From Embiotoca jacksoni (taxonomy: Eukaryota; Chordata; Actinopteri; Embiotocidae), in the NCBI GenBank assembly GCA_022577435.1, contig JAKOON010000052.1, positions 124,001 to 188,000 on the forward strand: a stretch of DNA of 64,000 nucleotides, written 5' to 3'. Shown here one piece after another: positions 11,991 through 24,013 of this stretch (position 1 is its first letter; each line of letters begins with the position of its first letter). The notes beneath the pieces were generated by a model. The model searched no databases, had not been told where the DNA came from, and saw only the letters and a program-made list of their open reading frames with translations. The position numbers were made by a program, and so were the translations under genes.

Positions 11991-12027
11991 ATGAGAGCAG
12001 TTTTTTTTCTAAAGTCGGTGATGTACT

Positions 12028-12067
12028 CAATAATCCCAGCTCACAGAGTAAAGTGTGCCCCATCCTC
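12028..12067 (-). pseudogene. Orphan signal-peptide exon copy, donor lost
   Basis: Matches signal exon 1 of G1, G3 and G4 (MGHTLLCELGLF). A short deletion removes the end of the exon and the GTGAGT donor: the plus strand reads actcaataatccc instead of actcacagaataatccc. No further signal or Ig exons follow on the minus strand before the SLAM-like gene, so this exon has no partner. Confidence 0.6.
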
Positions 12068-12969
12068 ACATCCAGTCCAGATACTTCTGAGAAATTCTTT
12101 GTCCTTAGAGTGAAGCTGCAGCATTACAGAAACCCAGAAATGTTTAGAAACACAAGTTATATTTCATCTATTGTAGGTGATGTTGTTGTTTTCTTTCAAC
12201 TTGTTTCCGCCTCCTTCCTTTTTCACAGAACTAACAACTAAACAGGGTTTGACCACCATCTGCTTTGACTTCCTCTCCCAGCAATGATAAAACATATTTG
12301 ACAGATTCTCACGTAATGGTTTGTGCCTGGTCTCCCTGAAGACAAGCAGCGTGAACATAACAATATCAAAGGTCATCTATTGACAAGAGACCTCCAACAT
12401 CAGAATATTTCAAAAATCAGCAAAAACAAAACCCAAAGTAAAAATAATAGTAGTCGTAAAAATGAGTATGAAAAAGTCTGTAAAAGATTTTTAAAAAAGA
12501 GATTAAAAGGTCTGAAGTCAAACAAATGAATGAGAAAATACTGACAACTTACTGCAAGAAAATAAAAAAACTTTATTGATGCTCCAAATTATTTTTTTTT
12601 AAACTCAAAAAATAATGTTTAATATACATTTAATACTTTATCGTAACAGGATATGTGGTTTGTTGACAGATTGCACAAAACTGAAAAAGATGCTGACTTA
12701 TAGTACAAATCCTCAATTAACTGTTGCTTTTTTGAAGCAAAGAATGAAAGGATGCAGGGTTTTTCAACAATTAAGGGTGATTTATGAGAATTTACTTCCA
12801 CTTGTAACACATTAATTATAGAAGTCAGCTTTGGCAAATCCCTAAAATATATTTTGAGATCATTCCATATATCTGTTGGATTCATGTCTGGGCTAATAAA
12901 ATATTTATCATTTAGATGATAATGTGAATATATTCCAAGAAACTGTTATACATAGAGGCTCCACCCACC
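12068..12969. other. Non-coding spacer 3' of relic G2
   Basis: AT-rich spacer that matches 42400-43464 downstream of G4. I see no exon here. The acceptor that opens the last tail exon in other copies is lost around 12733, where the sequence reads tttttgaagcaaagaatg. Confidence 0.5.
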
Positions 12970-15835
12970 TCAAATTGCAACTTCATGTATTGCACCATTT
13001 TCATCTTCTTCAGGGCTTTTCATTGATTCATAGATAGAAACATCACCTACAGAGTAAAATCAAGCCAAAGTTTGCTTAACAATTCATTTAAAATCAGATA
13101 AACACGTAGGAATGTTACGATTACAGTTTACAACATGTCAGAATAAAAGTAGACTTACCGTGGAGAAGAGCAGCGTATGTGTTGTGTTGAGCTTCATCCT
13201 GGTTGGTCATGTGGTCTGTAGCAGAGCTCTGACTTGTGCTCTGAGACCTGGTGGGCCAAAAACATTTAGTGAGTACAGCAGATTTAATAAGAAACACAGG
13301 ATGTGATTCTGATATGTTGAAAATGAGAAAAGTAAGCACGATACCGGCCTGACAAAACATGAATCTTTGAAAAAGACAATTGTTGTTACATCATTTTTTT
13401 AAGTGCAAAGTACATGTATAGTAATCAGAATGTCTTTGAATATTTAGAGTGTCATCAATTTAATATGAGAAGGAAAAGTTTGACTTACCCTTTGACTGTT
13501 TGTAGCGACAAAACAGCAGCAGAAGAATAATCAGTGAAATTCCACAAAGCAGCCCAACAATCAACAGAACATGGAACAGAGATGAAGAGCTTTCAGCTCT
13601 GGAAACGGCTGTAATAAATAAAGGGTTTTAAAAAGTGTATGAATATATATTTTCAAAACAGATTAACGTTTTGTAATTTCCTTCATAACTCAAGATCAGC
13701 TAATTCTGTGGATGATCGGAGTCAAGTTTTGTAAATATTAGTCCGACGGTTGTTGGTACCAATAAAACCGTCAGACAAGATTGTTTCAACCATTTGTCAT
13801 AACAGCTTCAACTCAGATCACCCTGAAACCAAACTTTCAGCAGGAGGTGATTGAGGATGTGGGATTTTGTGCAGAGTCAGGAAAATCATAAACTGTAAAT
13901 ATTGATTTAGATAGTAATTTGTTACAATTTTCTCATTGTAAATTGATTTAAAAAAAAAAACGTGGCAATGTACGGATGAATATACTAACAAATTACAGCT
14001 TCATGGAATTCTTAATGTTTAGCATGATAATTGTTAGCAGCCAGAGTTAAATTTAGAGGCAACAATGCAGTAGCTAAGGAGCCAAGTTAAAACTAGATAA
14101 CTATACAGCTACTGAAAGAAAAGGGTTTATGGTTTTTGATACAAAAACATCAGTTCATACTATTTTCCCATGTTCAATGCTGATGATGAAAAATAGCTTT
14201 TCATTTTCTACGATAGACTTGAACAACTTAAACTGAATCTACAGGACACAGAATAATATTTGCCACCTTGAAATTCCCAAACATGAAACGTAAATGTTGA
14301 AATAATTCATGAATAAAATGAAAAACTCACGCTGTCCTGTGATGTAACGACACAAACATGTTAAATGAACATGAAAAAAAAGACTTCATAACATTATAAC
14401 ATCATTCATAAAAACACTGGACTTTTTCTACATTTGTATTCAGAGAAATGTCACCAAGTCATATGCAAACTCACCAAATTTATTGATTGTGACTGAATCA
14501 CTGTATTCTATGTAGTAAACTGGGTCTCCTCTTCCTGTCCTGCACCGGTACAGTCCTCCTTGAGAGACATCAATTTGTCCATTTGAATGAAAAGCAGCAT
14601 CTTGTGAGGTCAGAGGTCCAGAGGGTTTGTCATCTCTGTACCAATAGTACTGCCATCCAGATGATGGGTTCACTGAGCAGCTCAGGGTCAGACTGCCTTC
14701 AGCTGAAATGGTTCTGCTGGCAGCACTCAGTCGGGCCTTTGGTTGAGCTGTCATGGAGATGAAAAAAAAAAGAAATCATTTGTCACCACCACATCCTGCT
14801 CACAAAAAGCTGTGTAACTCAGGAACTAATGATGTAATTTGTAGCAGTTACTTATGAGGGTTATATTTCTCCTGCTCTGTGGACAAGCAGGGGACTCTGA
14901 ACTTATTGATCTACCCTCATATACAGACTAGTATTAATTAAGCACTGTTTACTGACAGGAAATAAAATGACCATTGCTCATGATATTAAACCCACAGATA
15001 TAAACCAGCTGATGTCTAAATATGATAATACTTTTTTATTCTGACTAACGTGGTGGAACGACAGCCCAACATTGTGACTGCCTGACATCACAATGTTAAA
15101 TGTTAAATATTATATTAATATTAAATAATATGGAAATAACATTTTGAGAGGGTCAAAACTGAATTTTAAACAATATTTAAATTTGAAAACTTTAAATGAG
15201 TTAATGGCAAAGCTTTGGTCATACTACATAAACATTTTGTTAACGTTTTAAAAAATAAACTGCAACGTAGAGTCATGATAAAAGAAATTATAACCTTGGG
15301 AAATGTGTTTGGAGCTGTGCATTGTCATCCTTGTTGTAAGTCAGATTGTAACTGCACTCTGACTGGTCATGTGGCATTTGTGGTTATTGTCAAAAGAAAT
15401 ACAGACAGTTAAGTTAAACCATTTAGGTGTCACAACAGCCTGCCTAGTTTCATGCGCCTCATCACCAGTTGGAATCAATAAATTTGTCACTAAATACAAT
15501 AACTAAAAACACAGGGATTCAACACTAATAAAATGACTTCTCTGCACAAACCTTTTTCTTTTGTGTTGTTCCTGCACGACCTGGTTTTGAACACTGACTT
15601 CTCACTGACATACAGTAATTGGAAATGGTGCAGGTGAAATTGGTTTGTCCATCCTGTTCCCTGAAGTCGTATTGCAGCAGCCTGGAGTCAGATCGTGTTC
15701 GGTTCCCCACAGTCCAGCTGTAGTTGACAGAGCTGTCGGAGGCTCCACTGCACTCCAGAAAAAGTGTACAGGGTTTGTTGAGGGCCTCCCAGGTCATATT
15801 GATTGTTGTCAGGACTGGCTGCTTAGTTATGGGCT
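12970..15835 (-). pseudogene. Reduced FCRL/LITR-like receptor G2
   Basis: Likely a gene remnant. Exons in phase are 15581-15835 (C2-like Ig domain, FLECSG...NFTCTIS), 14475-14747 (Ig domain, TLSCSV...GLYRCRTG), 13489-13608 (TM), 13349-13364 (16-nt microexon), 13159-13247 (tail, ending TYAALLHG) and 12970-13046 (tail, SIYESM, TGA stop). No signal exon is present; the gypsy element begins just upstream. The microexon donor is GC, not GT. The exons equivalent to D7 and D8 of G3 are gone: at about 14345 the start of the D7 donor region runs straight into intron sequence like that at 60070, and 13821-14330 matches 54420-54920. The second tail tyrosine motif is YESM instead of YESI, so the ITAM-like pair of G4 is lost and a YxxM site gained. 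A short working form cannot be excluded. Confidence 0.6.
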
Positions 15836-16337
15836 CTAATGAGTACAGAGAGAAAGAGAGAGTGTGACAGGTCATCTTCATCATCAGCACAGATACAGAT
15901 ATGAATGTTCTGCGGATGTGTTACAGAGCTGGGCCAATAAACGGGAGAATTCACAACAACAAATCTCCTTACATCCAGTTTTCCTGGACAAATATGGTCA
16001 ACTGTCTAACGTCACAATGTGGTCTAAGCCAAAACTTCAACCAGCACTGAAATAAACTATTTCAAATTGTCAGGTACGGGCAAATTTTACCTTCATTTAT
16101 TAGATGAAAGTTGACAGCTGTGAGGACACAGAGTTCTCAACATGAAGTATGTTAATGTTAGCTTGTTATATGTGCAATTGTGGATCCCATTATATCCGTT
16201 GTAGCATAATTATCTTTGATGTCAGACACAAACAGTATTTAACATTCATAGTGAGCACAGGAAACACAAGTAAATGAAGATAACCAGACACCAGCGCTGC
16301 AGTATCTGTTCTGTGTAGTATTGAATTATTTTGTTAT
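15836..16337. other. Non-coding stretch between G2 and the gypsy element
   Basis: No exon, repeat unit or RNA gene is recognised here. Confidence 0.4.
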
Positions 16338-17083
16338 TGTAGTATCTATGTAACACAGTAGATTTCCTGTGTTAAGTTTAGGACTGTCTTTAAGGTCGCT
16401 CTGGGAGTGAATGAAACACGGCAAATGTTTTGCAGTTTAAAACAAGGAACTGAACTGCAATTTATTATAGTTATTAACACAGAAAATCAAGGGAACAACA
16501 TAAAAGAAAAATAACAAATTCAAATAATAACCTCAATACCGGTATTTCTCTCACAGTCAGTCAGTTTCAGTCTCTTGTCTTTCAGTCTACTACCCGGGTA
16601 GTGTATGTCTGGAGGCTATCAGACTAACTCTGATCTGGATCTTTTTGCTCGTCGGTGCTCCGGCAGGAGAATCCAAGAAGACCAAATGCAGCTTCACCCA
16701 CGGAGAAGATGATCAGGGATCACAGGGTCACTCAGCTCCAGCGCTCTGTGGAGGTTTCTGGGGATCGCTGTCTCCATCACAGATCCATACAAAAAAAAAC
16801 AATCGGAGATTCTTCTCAGACTTAAATAAACTTTTTCCTTCGGAGTCGGTCTGGTTAACGATCAAATAAATAAAGATCCTCAAAAGCAGTGAGCAAAAAT
16901 CAACCAAATGAGATTCTTCATGGTGTCGCTCATGACGCTGCTGTTTCATTGGAGGCATAAAGGGTCGTCTACAGGGAGAAGGCTTTGATCTCCCGACGTG
17001 CACCACAGCGCCCCTCTGGTGAACGTCGGTATTGCATGTTTGAGTTAACCCTTTAGTTGCTGGTAAAACTAATGTGGGTTACA
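16338..17083 (-). repeat. 3' LTR of the gypsy element
   Basis: On the plus strand it starts TGTAGTATCTATGTAACAC and ends GTGGGTTACA, with the TG...CA ends expected for an LTR. It lacks the microsatellite-bearing middle part found in the 5' LTR. The break is near 16799. Confidence 0.85.
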
Positions 17084-17095
17084 TCCTCCTCCCCT
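17084..17095 (-). other. Polypurine tract next to the 3' LTR
   Basis: On the minus strand AGGGGAGGAGGA lies directly against the LTR start TGTAACCC. This is the expected position and composition of the plus-strand primer for LTR-retrotransposon DNA synthesis. Confidence 0.8.
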
Positions 17096-17124
17096 AAATC
17101 TGCATACGTCTCTGCATGTGCAAC

Positions 17125-17826
17125 TTAAACATGAATTATCTGGTTAATGCCTGGGGAAGGTGTAAACTCAAGTTCTTTGGTAAAGTCAAGGGCCTGCGTG
17201 AACGCTTGGTCAAGACTGTGTAGAATAGAGTGCATCACTAGAGTCAAAGGATTTCCAAGTGACTGGTATGATAGTCTTTCGGGCTCTGCCCTTTCTCTTT
17301 CCGACCTCCGGACCTCTGGTTTGCCACCCTCTTGAACAGCGTTATCTCCAGACACTTCAAACTCATCTGCATCATATTCATCCTCTACTTTTCTCTCCTC
17401 CTCTCTTAGTTCACCCAGTTCTTTTTCCACAGCTTGTTTTTGTTCAGGTTCTTCTCTGACTGCTCCGTCTTCAACTCCTGGATCTCCATCAACAGGTAAG
17501 TGTTCAATAGGGTCATTTTGTTCATTCACAGGTGAGTTTTCATGCGCTCTCCGTCCCCCACTCTGACCTGGGATCTCATCCTCAGCACTTTTTTCATCTC
17601 CATCTGTCCTGGGCTGAAATACTTCAGCGGTAGGGTTTAGAGTTGATATATCAGGAATCATCGGGACTTTGTTTGATTCTGGGGTAGGTTCAACTGCAGT
17701 TCTTGGAATTTCATGCACAATGGTGATGGTTGGGTAAGTGACGTCCTCTTGAACTGGGATGGGATAGTAGTACTCCCTTTCTTCATGACTTTCATACTGG
17801 TGTTCCACTTCTTCCATTTCAGGCAC
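17125..17826 (-). pseudogene. C-terminal extension of gypsy pol
   Basis: Acidic, low-complexity open frame of about 233 codons. Near its end is the RRSERERAEPERLSY stretch that closes integrase in many fish gypsy elements. It is cut off from the integrase frame by a frameshift near 17930. Confidence 0.7.
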
Positions 17827-17900
17827 AGGACTTTCCTGCGGTGCTCTGACTGCTAATTGTCTCTTGGGTCCCAGATCTACTTTGTCTTGTTGCGATGATG

Positions 17901-18965
17901 CTAAAAATCCACATGGTAAGAGTAGATCGCGTGTACCGTTCTCTCTGGGCCGTCAGAAGTGAGTGGAGCCACGACATACACAGGAGAATCCCCAATGTGC
18001 TTGACCACTTTGTGCACAGCTCGGCTCCATCTGTCGGCTATCTTATGCTTTCCTCGTATCCCAACATTCTTGACAAGAACATGATCTCCTACATCCAAAA
18101 CGGATTCTCTCACTTTCAAATCATATCGCTGCTTGTTGCGATGAGCAGTTTTCTCGCTGTGTTCGACTGCAAGTTTGTAACTCTCCTGTAGGCTTTCTCT
18201 GAGTTTTTTCACGTACTCAGTGTGTGTGATTTTCTTCTGCCCTGCCAGAGAAAGTCCAAATGCTACATCAATGGGAAGGTTTGGCTGTCTTCCAAACATC
18301 AGCTGATAAGGGGAAAATTGAGTTGTGTCATTCTTGGTACAGTTATAGGCATGGACCAACGGCTGCACAAAATCACGCCACCTGGTCTTGTAGTCTTCTG
18401 GGAGCGTCCCAAGCATCTGTAGGAGAGTGCGGTTGAACCGCTCGACTGGGTTTCCACGTGGGTGATAAGGAGTAGTTCTTGTTTTCTTTATCCCCAGCAA
18501 ATGACATAGGTCCTTAATAACAGCAGACTCAAAATCACGACCTTGGTCGCTGTGCAGGCGTTCAGGCATACCGTAGTGAACAAAGAAACTGTTCCACAAT
18601 GCCTTGGCTACGGTCTTTGCCTTTTGGTCTGATGTGGGCACTGCCACGGCGTACTTAGTGAAGTGGTCCGTTATCACTAATATATTCTTTGTCCCGCGGC
18701 CGTCAGGTTCCAAGGACAAGTAATCCATACAGACGAGCTCCAGCGGTCGACTGGTCTGTATGTTCACAAGACGAGCAGTTTTCTCTGCTTTGGCCTTGCG
18801 GAGAATACATCGCTCACATTTCCTGACTTTCTCATCAACATCAGTGCACATTCTCGGCCAATAGAAGCGTGTGCGAACAAGATCCATAGTTCTGTCAAAT
18901 CCCATGTGACCCACAAAATCGTGGAGACTTTGAAGAGCAATTTCTCTGTATTTCTTGGGAAGCAC
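17901..18965 (-). pseudogene. Gypsy integrase, frame fragment
   Basis: Open frame of 354 codons. It contains the zinc-binding H-x4-H (LHDFVGHMG) and C-x2-C (CERC) of the N-terminal domain, and a catalytic D-D-E core: D in VCMDYL, D in HSDQGRDFE, E in GNPVERFNR. A GPY/F-like C-terminal part follows (VGDHVLVKN...KIADRW). The core is complete, but the frame is cut off from RNase H by a frameshift near 19050 and from its own tail near 17930. Confidence 0.9.
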
Positions 18966-19017
18966 GAGCTGGAAGGAAGCCTCACTTTGGTGAACCCGCT
19001 TCCTATACAGGACTCCA

Positions 19018-20055
19018 TCATTTAGAACGAGCTGGTCTTTGGACTCTGAGAATCAGCTGCACTTCCCTCTCCTCGTTCTGCCAAACACGGTAAGACAGAC
19101 GTCTCCTGGCATTTCCAATGTCTATGACTCTGCTGATCGCTGAATCATTTTTCTGTTCTACTGCCCATTCCTGCAGTGACATCCTGGGAAGAGTGCTTGC
19201 TCCAGGGGGCAGGTCAGCTTGAAGGAACTCTGCAGGGATCGCATTCACATCCATGGCAAGACTCTCAACTGCAACTGGCACAAGGATGTTTTCTCTTTCC
19301 GTTTCAGGAGTTTTGTCAAAGTGGTGTCTCTGACATATGGCTTTGACAGCTTCCTCAGGGAAAGTTGTCCCTCCTTCCTTTCCTGGGTCACCCTCTGTCA
19401 CAAACTTAGAAATGAACTGCCTCACTCTTTCATCCTCAGCAGCTGCACTATGATCCACCTCGGGTGATTCGTGTGGGCGTCTGGATAGCCCATCCGCATC
19501 TTGATTCCTTTTCCCGGCTCTGTACTGAATGCTGAAGTTGAAATTGGATAGTGCAGTAAGCCACCGGTGTCCTGCAGCATCAAGCTTGGCAGATGTCAGC
19601 ACATAAGTCAATGGGTTATTGTCTGTCATGACGGTGAACTCAACTCCATAGAGGTAATCAAAGAACTTCTCAGAGACGGCCCACTTGAGAGCGAGAAATT
19701 CGAGCTTATGGGTGGGATATCTTCGTTCACAGTTTGACAATCCTCTACTGGCATAAGCGATTACCTTAATTTGACCATCTTGCTCTTGATACAGAGCTGC
19801 ACCAAGTCCAAGTAAACTGGCATCAGTGTGTAAGATGTATGGTTTCTTGGGATTTGCGAAACCTAACACAGGTGCAGTTGTCAGCTTTTCAATGAGCATT
19901 TTGAATGCCTCTTCACATGACAGTGTCCACCTTCCGCCAAATGGCTGTTTCAGGGCAGTGCTGGAAACAGACTTTTGGTTTTTGGACTTCTTTGCAGGTA
20001 TGTAACCTGCAGTCAGATCGTTTAGAGGCTTGGAGATTTTAGAATAGTCCTTCAC
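19018..20055 (-). pseudogene. Gypsy RNase H fragment
   Basis: Open frame of 345 codons starting in the reverse-transcriptase connection. RNase H motifs include LHTDASLLGLGAALYQ, HKLEFLALKWAVSEKF, VMTDNNPL and AGKRNQDADGLSR. It leads into the linker before integrase and ends at a stop created by a frameshift. Confidence 0.9.
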
Positions 20056-20093
20056 AAACCTCCTGTAGTACCCAGTGAACCCTAAGAATGACT

Positions 20094-21113
20094 TCAGCTC
20101 GCTGATGTTGGTTGGTCTAGGCCAAGTGCAGCTATCTTTTCAGGGTCAGTTTGTACACCATCCTCTGAGACAATATGTCCCAGGTATCTTACTGACTTTT
20201 TAAAAAAATGGCACTTTTCAGGTGACAACTTCAGACCAAATTCCTTAAGCCTGTTCAAAACTCGCATGAGCCGCTCCTCATGTTCCTCAAGGGTGTCAGA
20301 GAACACAATAAGGTCATCAAGGAAAACAACGACTTCTGTTAGATTCAGTGAGCCCATACATTTCTCCATGACCCTCTGAAAAGTGCTTGGTGCATTGGTC
20401 ACTCCTTGTGGCATTCTGTTGAAGTCCCAAAATCCCATGGGCGTAACAAAGGCTGTCTTGTGTTTATCCTCTTCTTGTACCTCGACCTGATAGTAAACTG
20501 ATTTCAAGTCCATGACTGAAAACCACTTGGATCCAGTCAGAACTGCAAAAGTCTCCTCGATGTTTGGCAAAGCATAAGCATCCTTGATAGTCTGGATATT
20601 TAACTTCCTGTAGTCCACACACAGGCGGATCTGACCATTTTTCTTTCTTACCACGACTATCGGTGAAACGAATGGACTCTCCGACTCTCTGATGATGCTT
20701 GCGTCATACAGTTCTTTAAGGTGCAGACGCACAGCTTCATAGTCCGAAGGGTGGATGGGCCTCGCCCTCTGCTTGAAGGGAGTTGGATCGGACAAGCGTA
20801 TCTTATGCTTGACAGCAGTTGTATGTCCGTGATCAAGATCTCCCATAGCGAAGATTTCGTTCTGTATCTCAAAGGGGAAATCGGTCTCAAGTATAGATCT
20901 GGCAGCTTCCAACTCAAACTCCACAATGGCAGTGTGATCACCCTGCTCTTCTATACTCTGCACCCTCACCACCCTTTCTACAGCACCAAATGTGCCCAGA
21001 GAGGCAATGATGTCACTATCTGTATCAGCACTGTTGATACCAGACACACAGACAGACCTTCTGGCATGAATACCATATTTTTGTTCAACATCCATTTTTT
21101 TTTTCTGGGGCAA
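20094..21113 (-). pseudogene. Gag-like N-terminus fused to gypsy reverse transcriptase
   Basis: Open frame of 339 codons. The first 70 or so residues contain VCVSGINSADTDSDI, an RRM-like fold seen at the N-terminus of some gypsy gag proteins and PNMA relatives. The frame then enters reverse transcriptase without any zinc knuckle or protease. RT motifs are LCVDYRKLN, FSVMDLKSVYYQ, MPQGVTNAPSTFQ, VVFLDDLIVFS and VRYLGHIV. The catalytic pair is FLDD. The fusion is best explained by an internal deletion. The frame breaks near 20130. Confidence 0.88.
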
Positions 21114-21248
21114 TTTATGTAACTTAAAATATTAGCATAGGATGTAATTCCACTTCAAAAATAGAAATTTATCAAAACTTAATCAACACTGAATTATTAA
21201 TCTATTGACATGAGCCGTGTCTAAAACACTCCTGGCTGGCTCGCCATA

Positions 21249-21802
21249 TGTAGTATCTATGTAACACACTACATTTCCTGTGTTAAGTTTAGGACTGTCT
21301 TTAGGTCGCTCTGGGAGTGAATGAAACACGGCAAATGTTTGCAGTTTAAAACAAGGAACTGAACTGCAATTTATTATAGTTATTAACACACAGAAAATCA
21401 AGGGAACAACATAAAAGAAAAATAACAAATTCAAGTAATAACCCCAATACCGGTATTTCTCTCACAGTCAGTCAGTTTCAGTCTCTTGTCTTTCAGTCTA
21501 CTACCCGGGTAGTGTACGTCTGGAGGCTCTCAGACTAACTCTGATCTCAATCTTTTGCTCGTCGGTGCTCCGGCAGGAGAATCCAAGAAGACCAAATGCA
21601 GCTTCACTCACAGCGAAGATGATCAGGGGTCACAGGGTCACTCAGCTCCAGCGCTCTGTGGAGGTTTCTGGGGATCGCTGTCTCCATCACAGATCCATCC
21701 AGAAAAAACAATCTGCATACAGCAGAATTTAATATGATGTCAGTACTATAATTTAGAAACTCTATTGTTGGTGGAACAGTAAATGACCAGTAAAATAGTA
21801 TT

Positions 21803-21848
<46 letters not shown>

Positions 21849-22570
21849 CACTATGGTCAATATTAACATACCAACATATTTCACACACACATGTACTCAT
21901 GTCTCAGTGACATCTGTCACTTATACCTAACAGACATTATTTAAACGTCCACCGTTACTAAGCAACACACTCAACAGCTGTTCTCAATCTGACCGTTTCC
22001 TTCTGGCGCTAAAAACAAGAACATGACGTCATCGTTCCCGCTCGGTTCAACAGCTCCCGACGCATTAACCCCCAGCGCTTAGCTAGCGCTTAACTAGCCC
22101 CGTCGGTCACATGTAGCTCCACAATCACAGATATCAACCACGTAAAATAATATTCATCAACAATTTAATATTTATCTCCGACTGGTTTTTTTCTCTTCTC
22201 TCCTGATCGGTATCTTTAGCCCAACTAAACAACTGTCCTCCTTTGTAGCTCTACAGCAACGGCTAACTCTTAGCAACGCATTCGTCACTCACCAGAGATT
22301 CTTCTCAGACTTAAAGAAACTTTTTCCTTCGGAGTCGGTCTGGTTAACGATCAAATAAATAAACATCCTCAAAAGCATCGAGCAGAAATCAACCAAATGA
22401 GATTCTTCATGGTGTAGATCATGACGCTGCTGTTTCATTCGAGGCATAAAGGGTCGTCTCCCGGGAGACGGCTTTGATCTCCCGACGTGCACGAGAGCGC
22501 CCCTCTGGTGAACGTCGGTACTGCATGTTTGAGTTAACCCTTTAGTTGCTGGTAAAACTAATGTGGGTTA
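21249..22570 (-). repeat. 5' LTR of the gypsy element
   Basis: Longer LTR of about 1.3 kb with the same two ends as the 3' LTR, plus a middle part with a (CA)n(TA)n tract and GC-rich sequence. The outer end reads GGGTTAAAC instead of GGGTTACA, so the last bases have changed. I could not assign a primer-binding site next to it with confidence. Confidence 0.82.
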
Positions 22571-23349
22571 AACACGACTAACAAATTGCTAATTGAGCAC
22601 AATAAGACTTTGTGAAGATCGAAGCCGCTTCATTTCCAAAGAAAACGTGGTCCAACCGCTGACTGACCTCAGTGGCAAAGGCAACACGAAAGTTATTTCC
22701 TATTGTGCTCGTCACTTTCGGTCAGTGTTGCAGCTTTTGGTAAGGAGGGCTCAGGAAATGATTCTGTCTCTGCTGTCATGTCTGCCTGACAAGTTTTTCC
22801 AGTGTAGAACAGTTAGTTACTTTCTCACTCGATGTTGACACAATATTAAAACACTGATAGCTGGTGTCTGTGAGCTACAATAGAACCTGTACTGAGGTTT
22901 TAAACACTTACACACTCTCCTCTACTCTACTTTTGTAATTATTCTGAAAGGGTCCACACCCCCCTTTGTTCCTGTCGAAACAGCAAGTGTCAGAAACACA
23001 AAGGATGAGTTGCTCTAAGTTTGTTTCAGATGCAGAAGGAAATCTGCTGAATCAGTGTAACAAAAAATGCAAAGCATGTATCTGACAATATAGAGCCACA
23101 AGATACAATAGTTTTCCCAGTTTTGAAGCTATAGATATTAATAAATGCTCTGCACCATGAACATATATGTTTGTTTGTTTTTTTAATCAACAGGGAACGA
23201 CTAATGCTTTTTGAACATTCAATGAGTTGGTAGCACATATCCAGAGGATTCTGGAATCCTGAACGCCACGCTCTATTCATGAACACATAAATGAGTGCAA
23301 GAGGCAAAAACAATAAAGTCAACAGATCTGCGAGGAAAGGTGTACGTAC

Positions 23350-23431
23350 CGTGGAGGCAGAGCCCAAGAAGTAGCACAGCAGCACCGTGTGAGAAGAAGC
23401 AGCTCAGACAGCGAAGGCGACCGCCAACCAT
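23350..23431 (-). other. Signal-peptide-like first exon, orphan
   Basis: ATG at 23429-23431 is followed by 27 codons (MVGGRLRCLSCFF, then a hydrophobic AAVLLLGLCL core) and a GTACGT donor, ending in phase 1. Phase 1 is the usual phase for joining a signal exon to an Ig exon. No downstream exon was found before the gypsy LTR at 22570, so the gene may have been cut off. It could also be chance. Confidence 0.3.
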
Positions 23432-24013
23432 CTCTGTGCGGAGAGGAACGACGTCTGTTTCCTCTTCTTTCAAACTGTGGCTCGAAAAGCAGCGCAGAAA
23501 AAAAAAATAGACAGGGTGGAGAGTGGGGGAGGTTTTCTGTCAACCAAGAAGCAGAAGAAGTGAACAGGCCTGCAGCGATATACAGTCAGATAAAAGCAGG
23601 CACATGAGAAAGAATATAACTGCAAAATACTAAATGACTAATGAAAGTTGAATTAAATGTATGTTTTGCTAAATCGGAGCTAATTATTGTTAGATTGTGC
23701 CACATCATCGTTTGTTTACATTGTGACAAAACTATTACGAGACACTTTAAATTTCGGACCCCACAGTATATCGACTCGGCCCATTTCTGAATTCATTTAA
23801 AATGACAAACAAATTGTTTCCATTCGCCAGCAGCTGTATCTGAGCACGATGTGAAGAGTCCACATACAACAACCTTTCAGCAGAAGAACTTAATCACTTC
23901 CTGTCATCAGATACTCCCACATAAGGAGGTGATGAGGCGATTATTGTTGAAATTCACAAAGGCTACATGTCATCAAAAGTGTGCAGACATTCATGACAGC
24001 TTGAGTGTTACTG

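Larger units (their letters stand above)
16338..22570 (-). mobile_element. Ty3/gypsy LTR retrotransposon, decayed
   Basis: The element reads right to left: 5' LTR at 21249-22570, internal region 17084-21248, 3' LTR at 16338-17083. The coding region has a gag-like N-terminus joined to reverse transcriptase, then RNase H, integrase and a long acidic C-terminal extension. Frameshifts near 20130, 19050 and 17930 split it. Most of gag and the protease are missing, so the copy cannot move by itself. No matching target duplication is seen at the outer ends, and the LTRs differ by a deletion of about 570 bases, which points to an old or recombined copy. Solo LTRs of the family are at 475-1186 and from 63224. 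Confidence 0.93.

Noticed and set aside
17147..17459. Plus-strand frames over the gypsy C-terminal region
   Set aside because: They are antisense shadows of the minus-strand pol extension.
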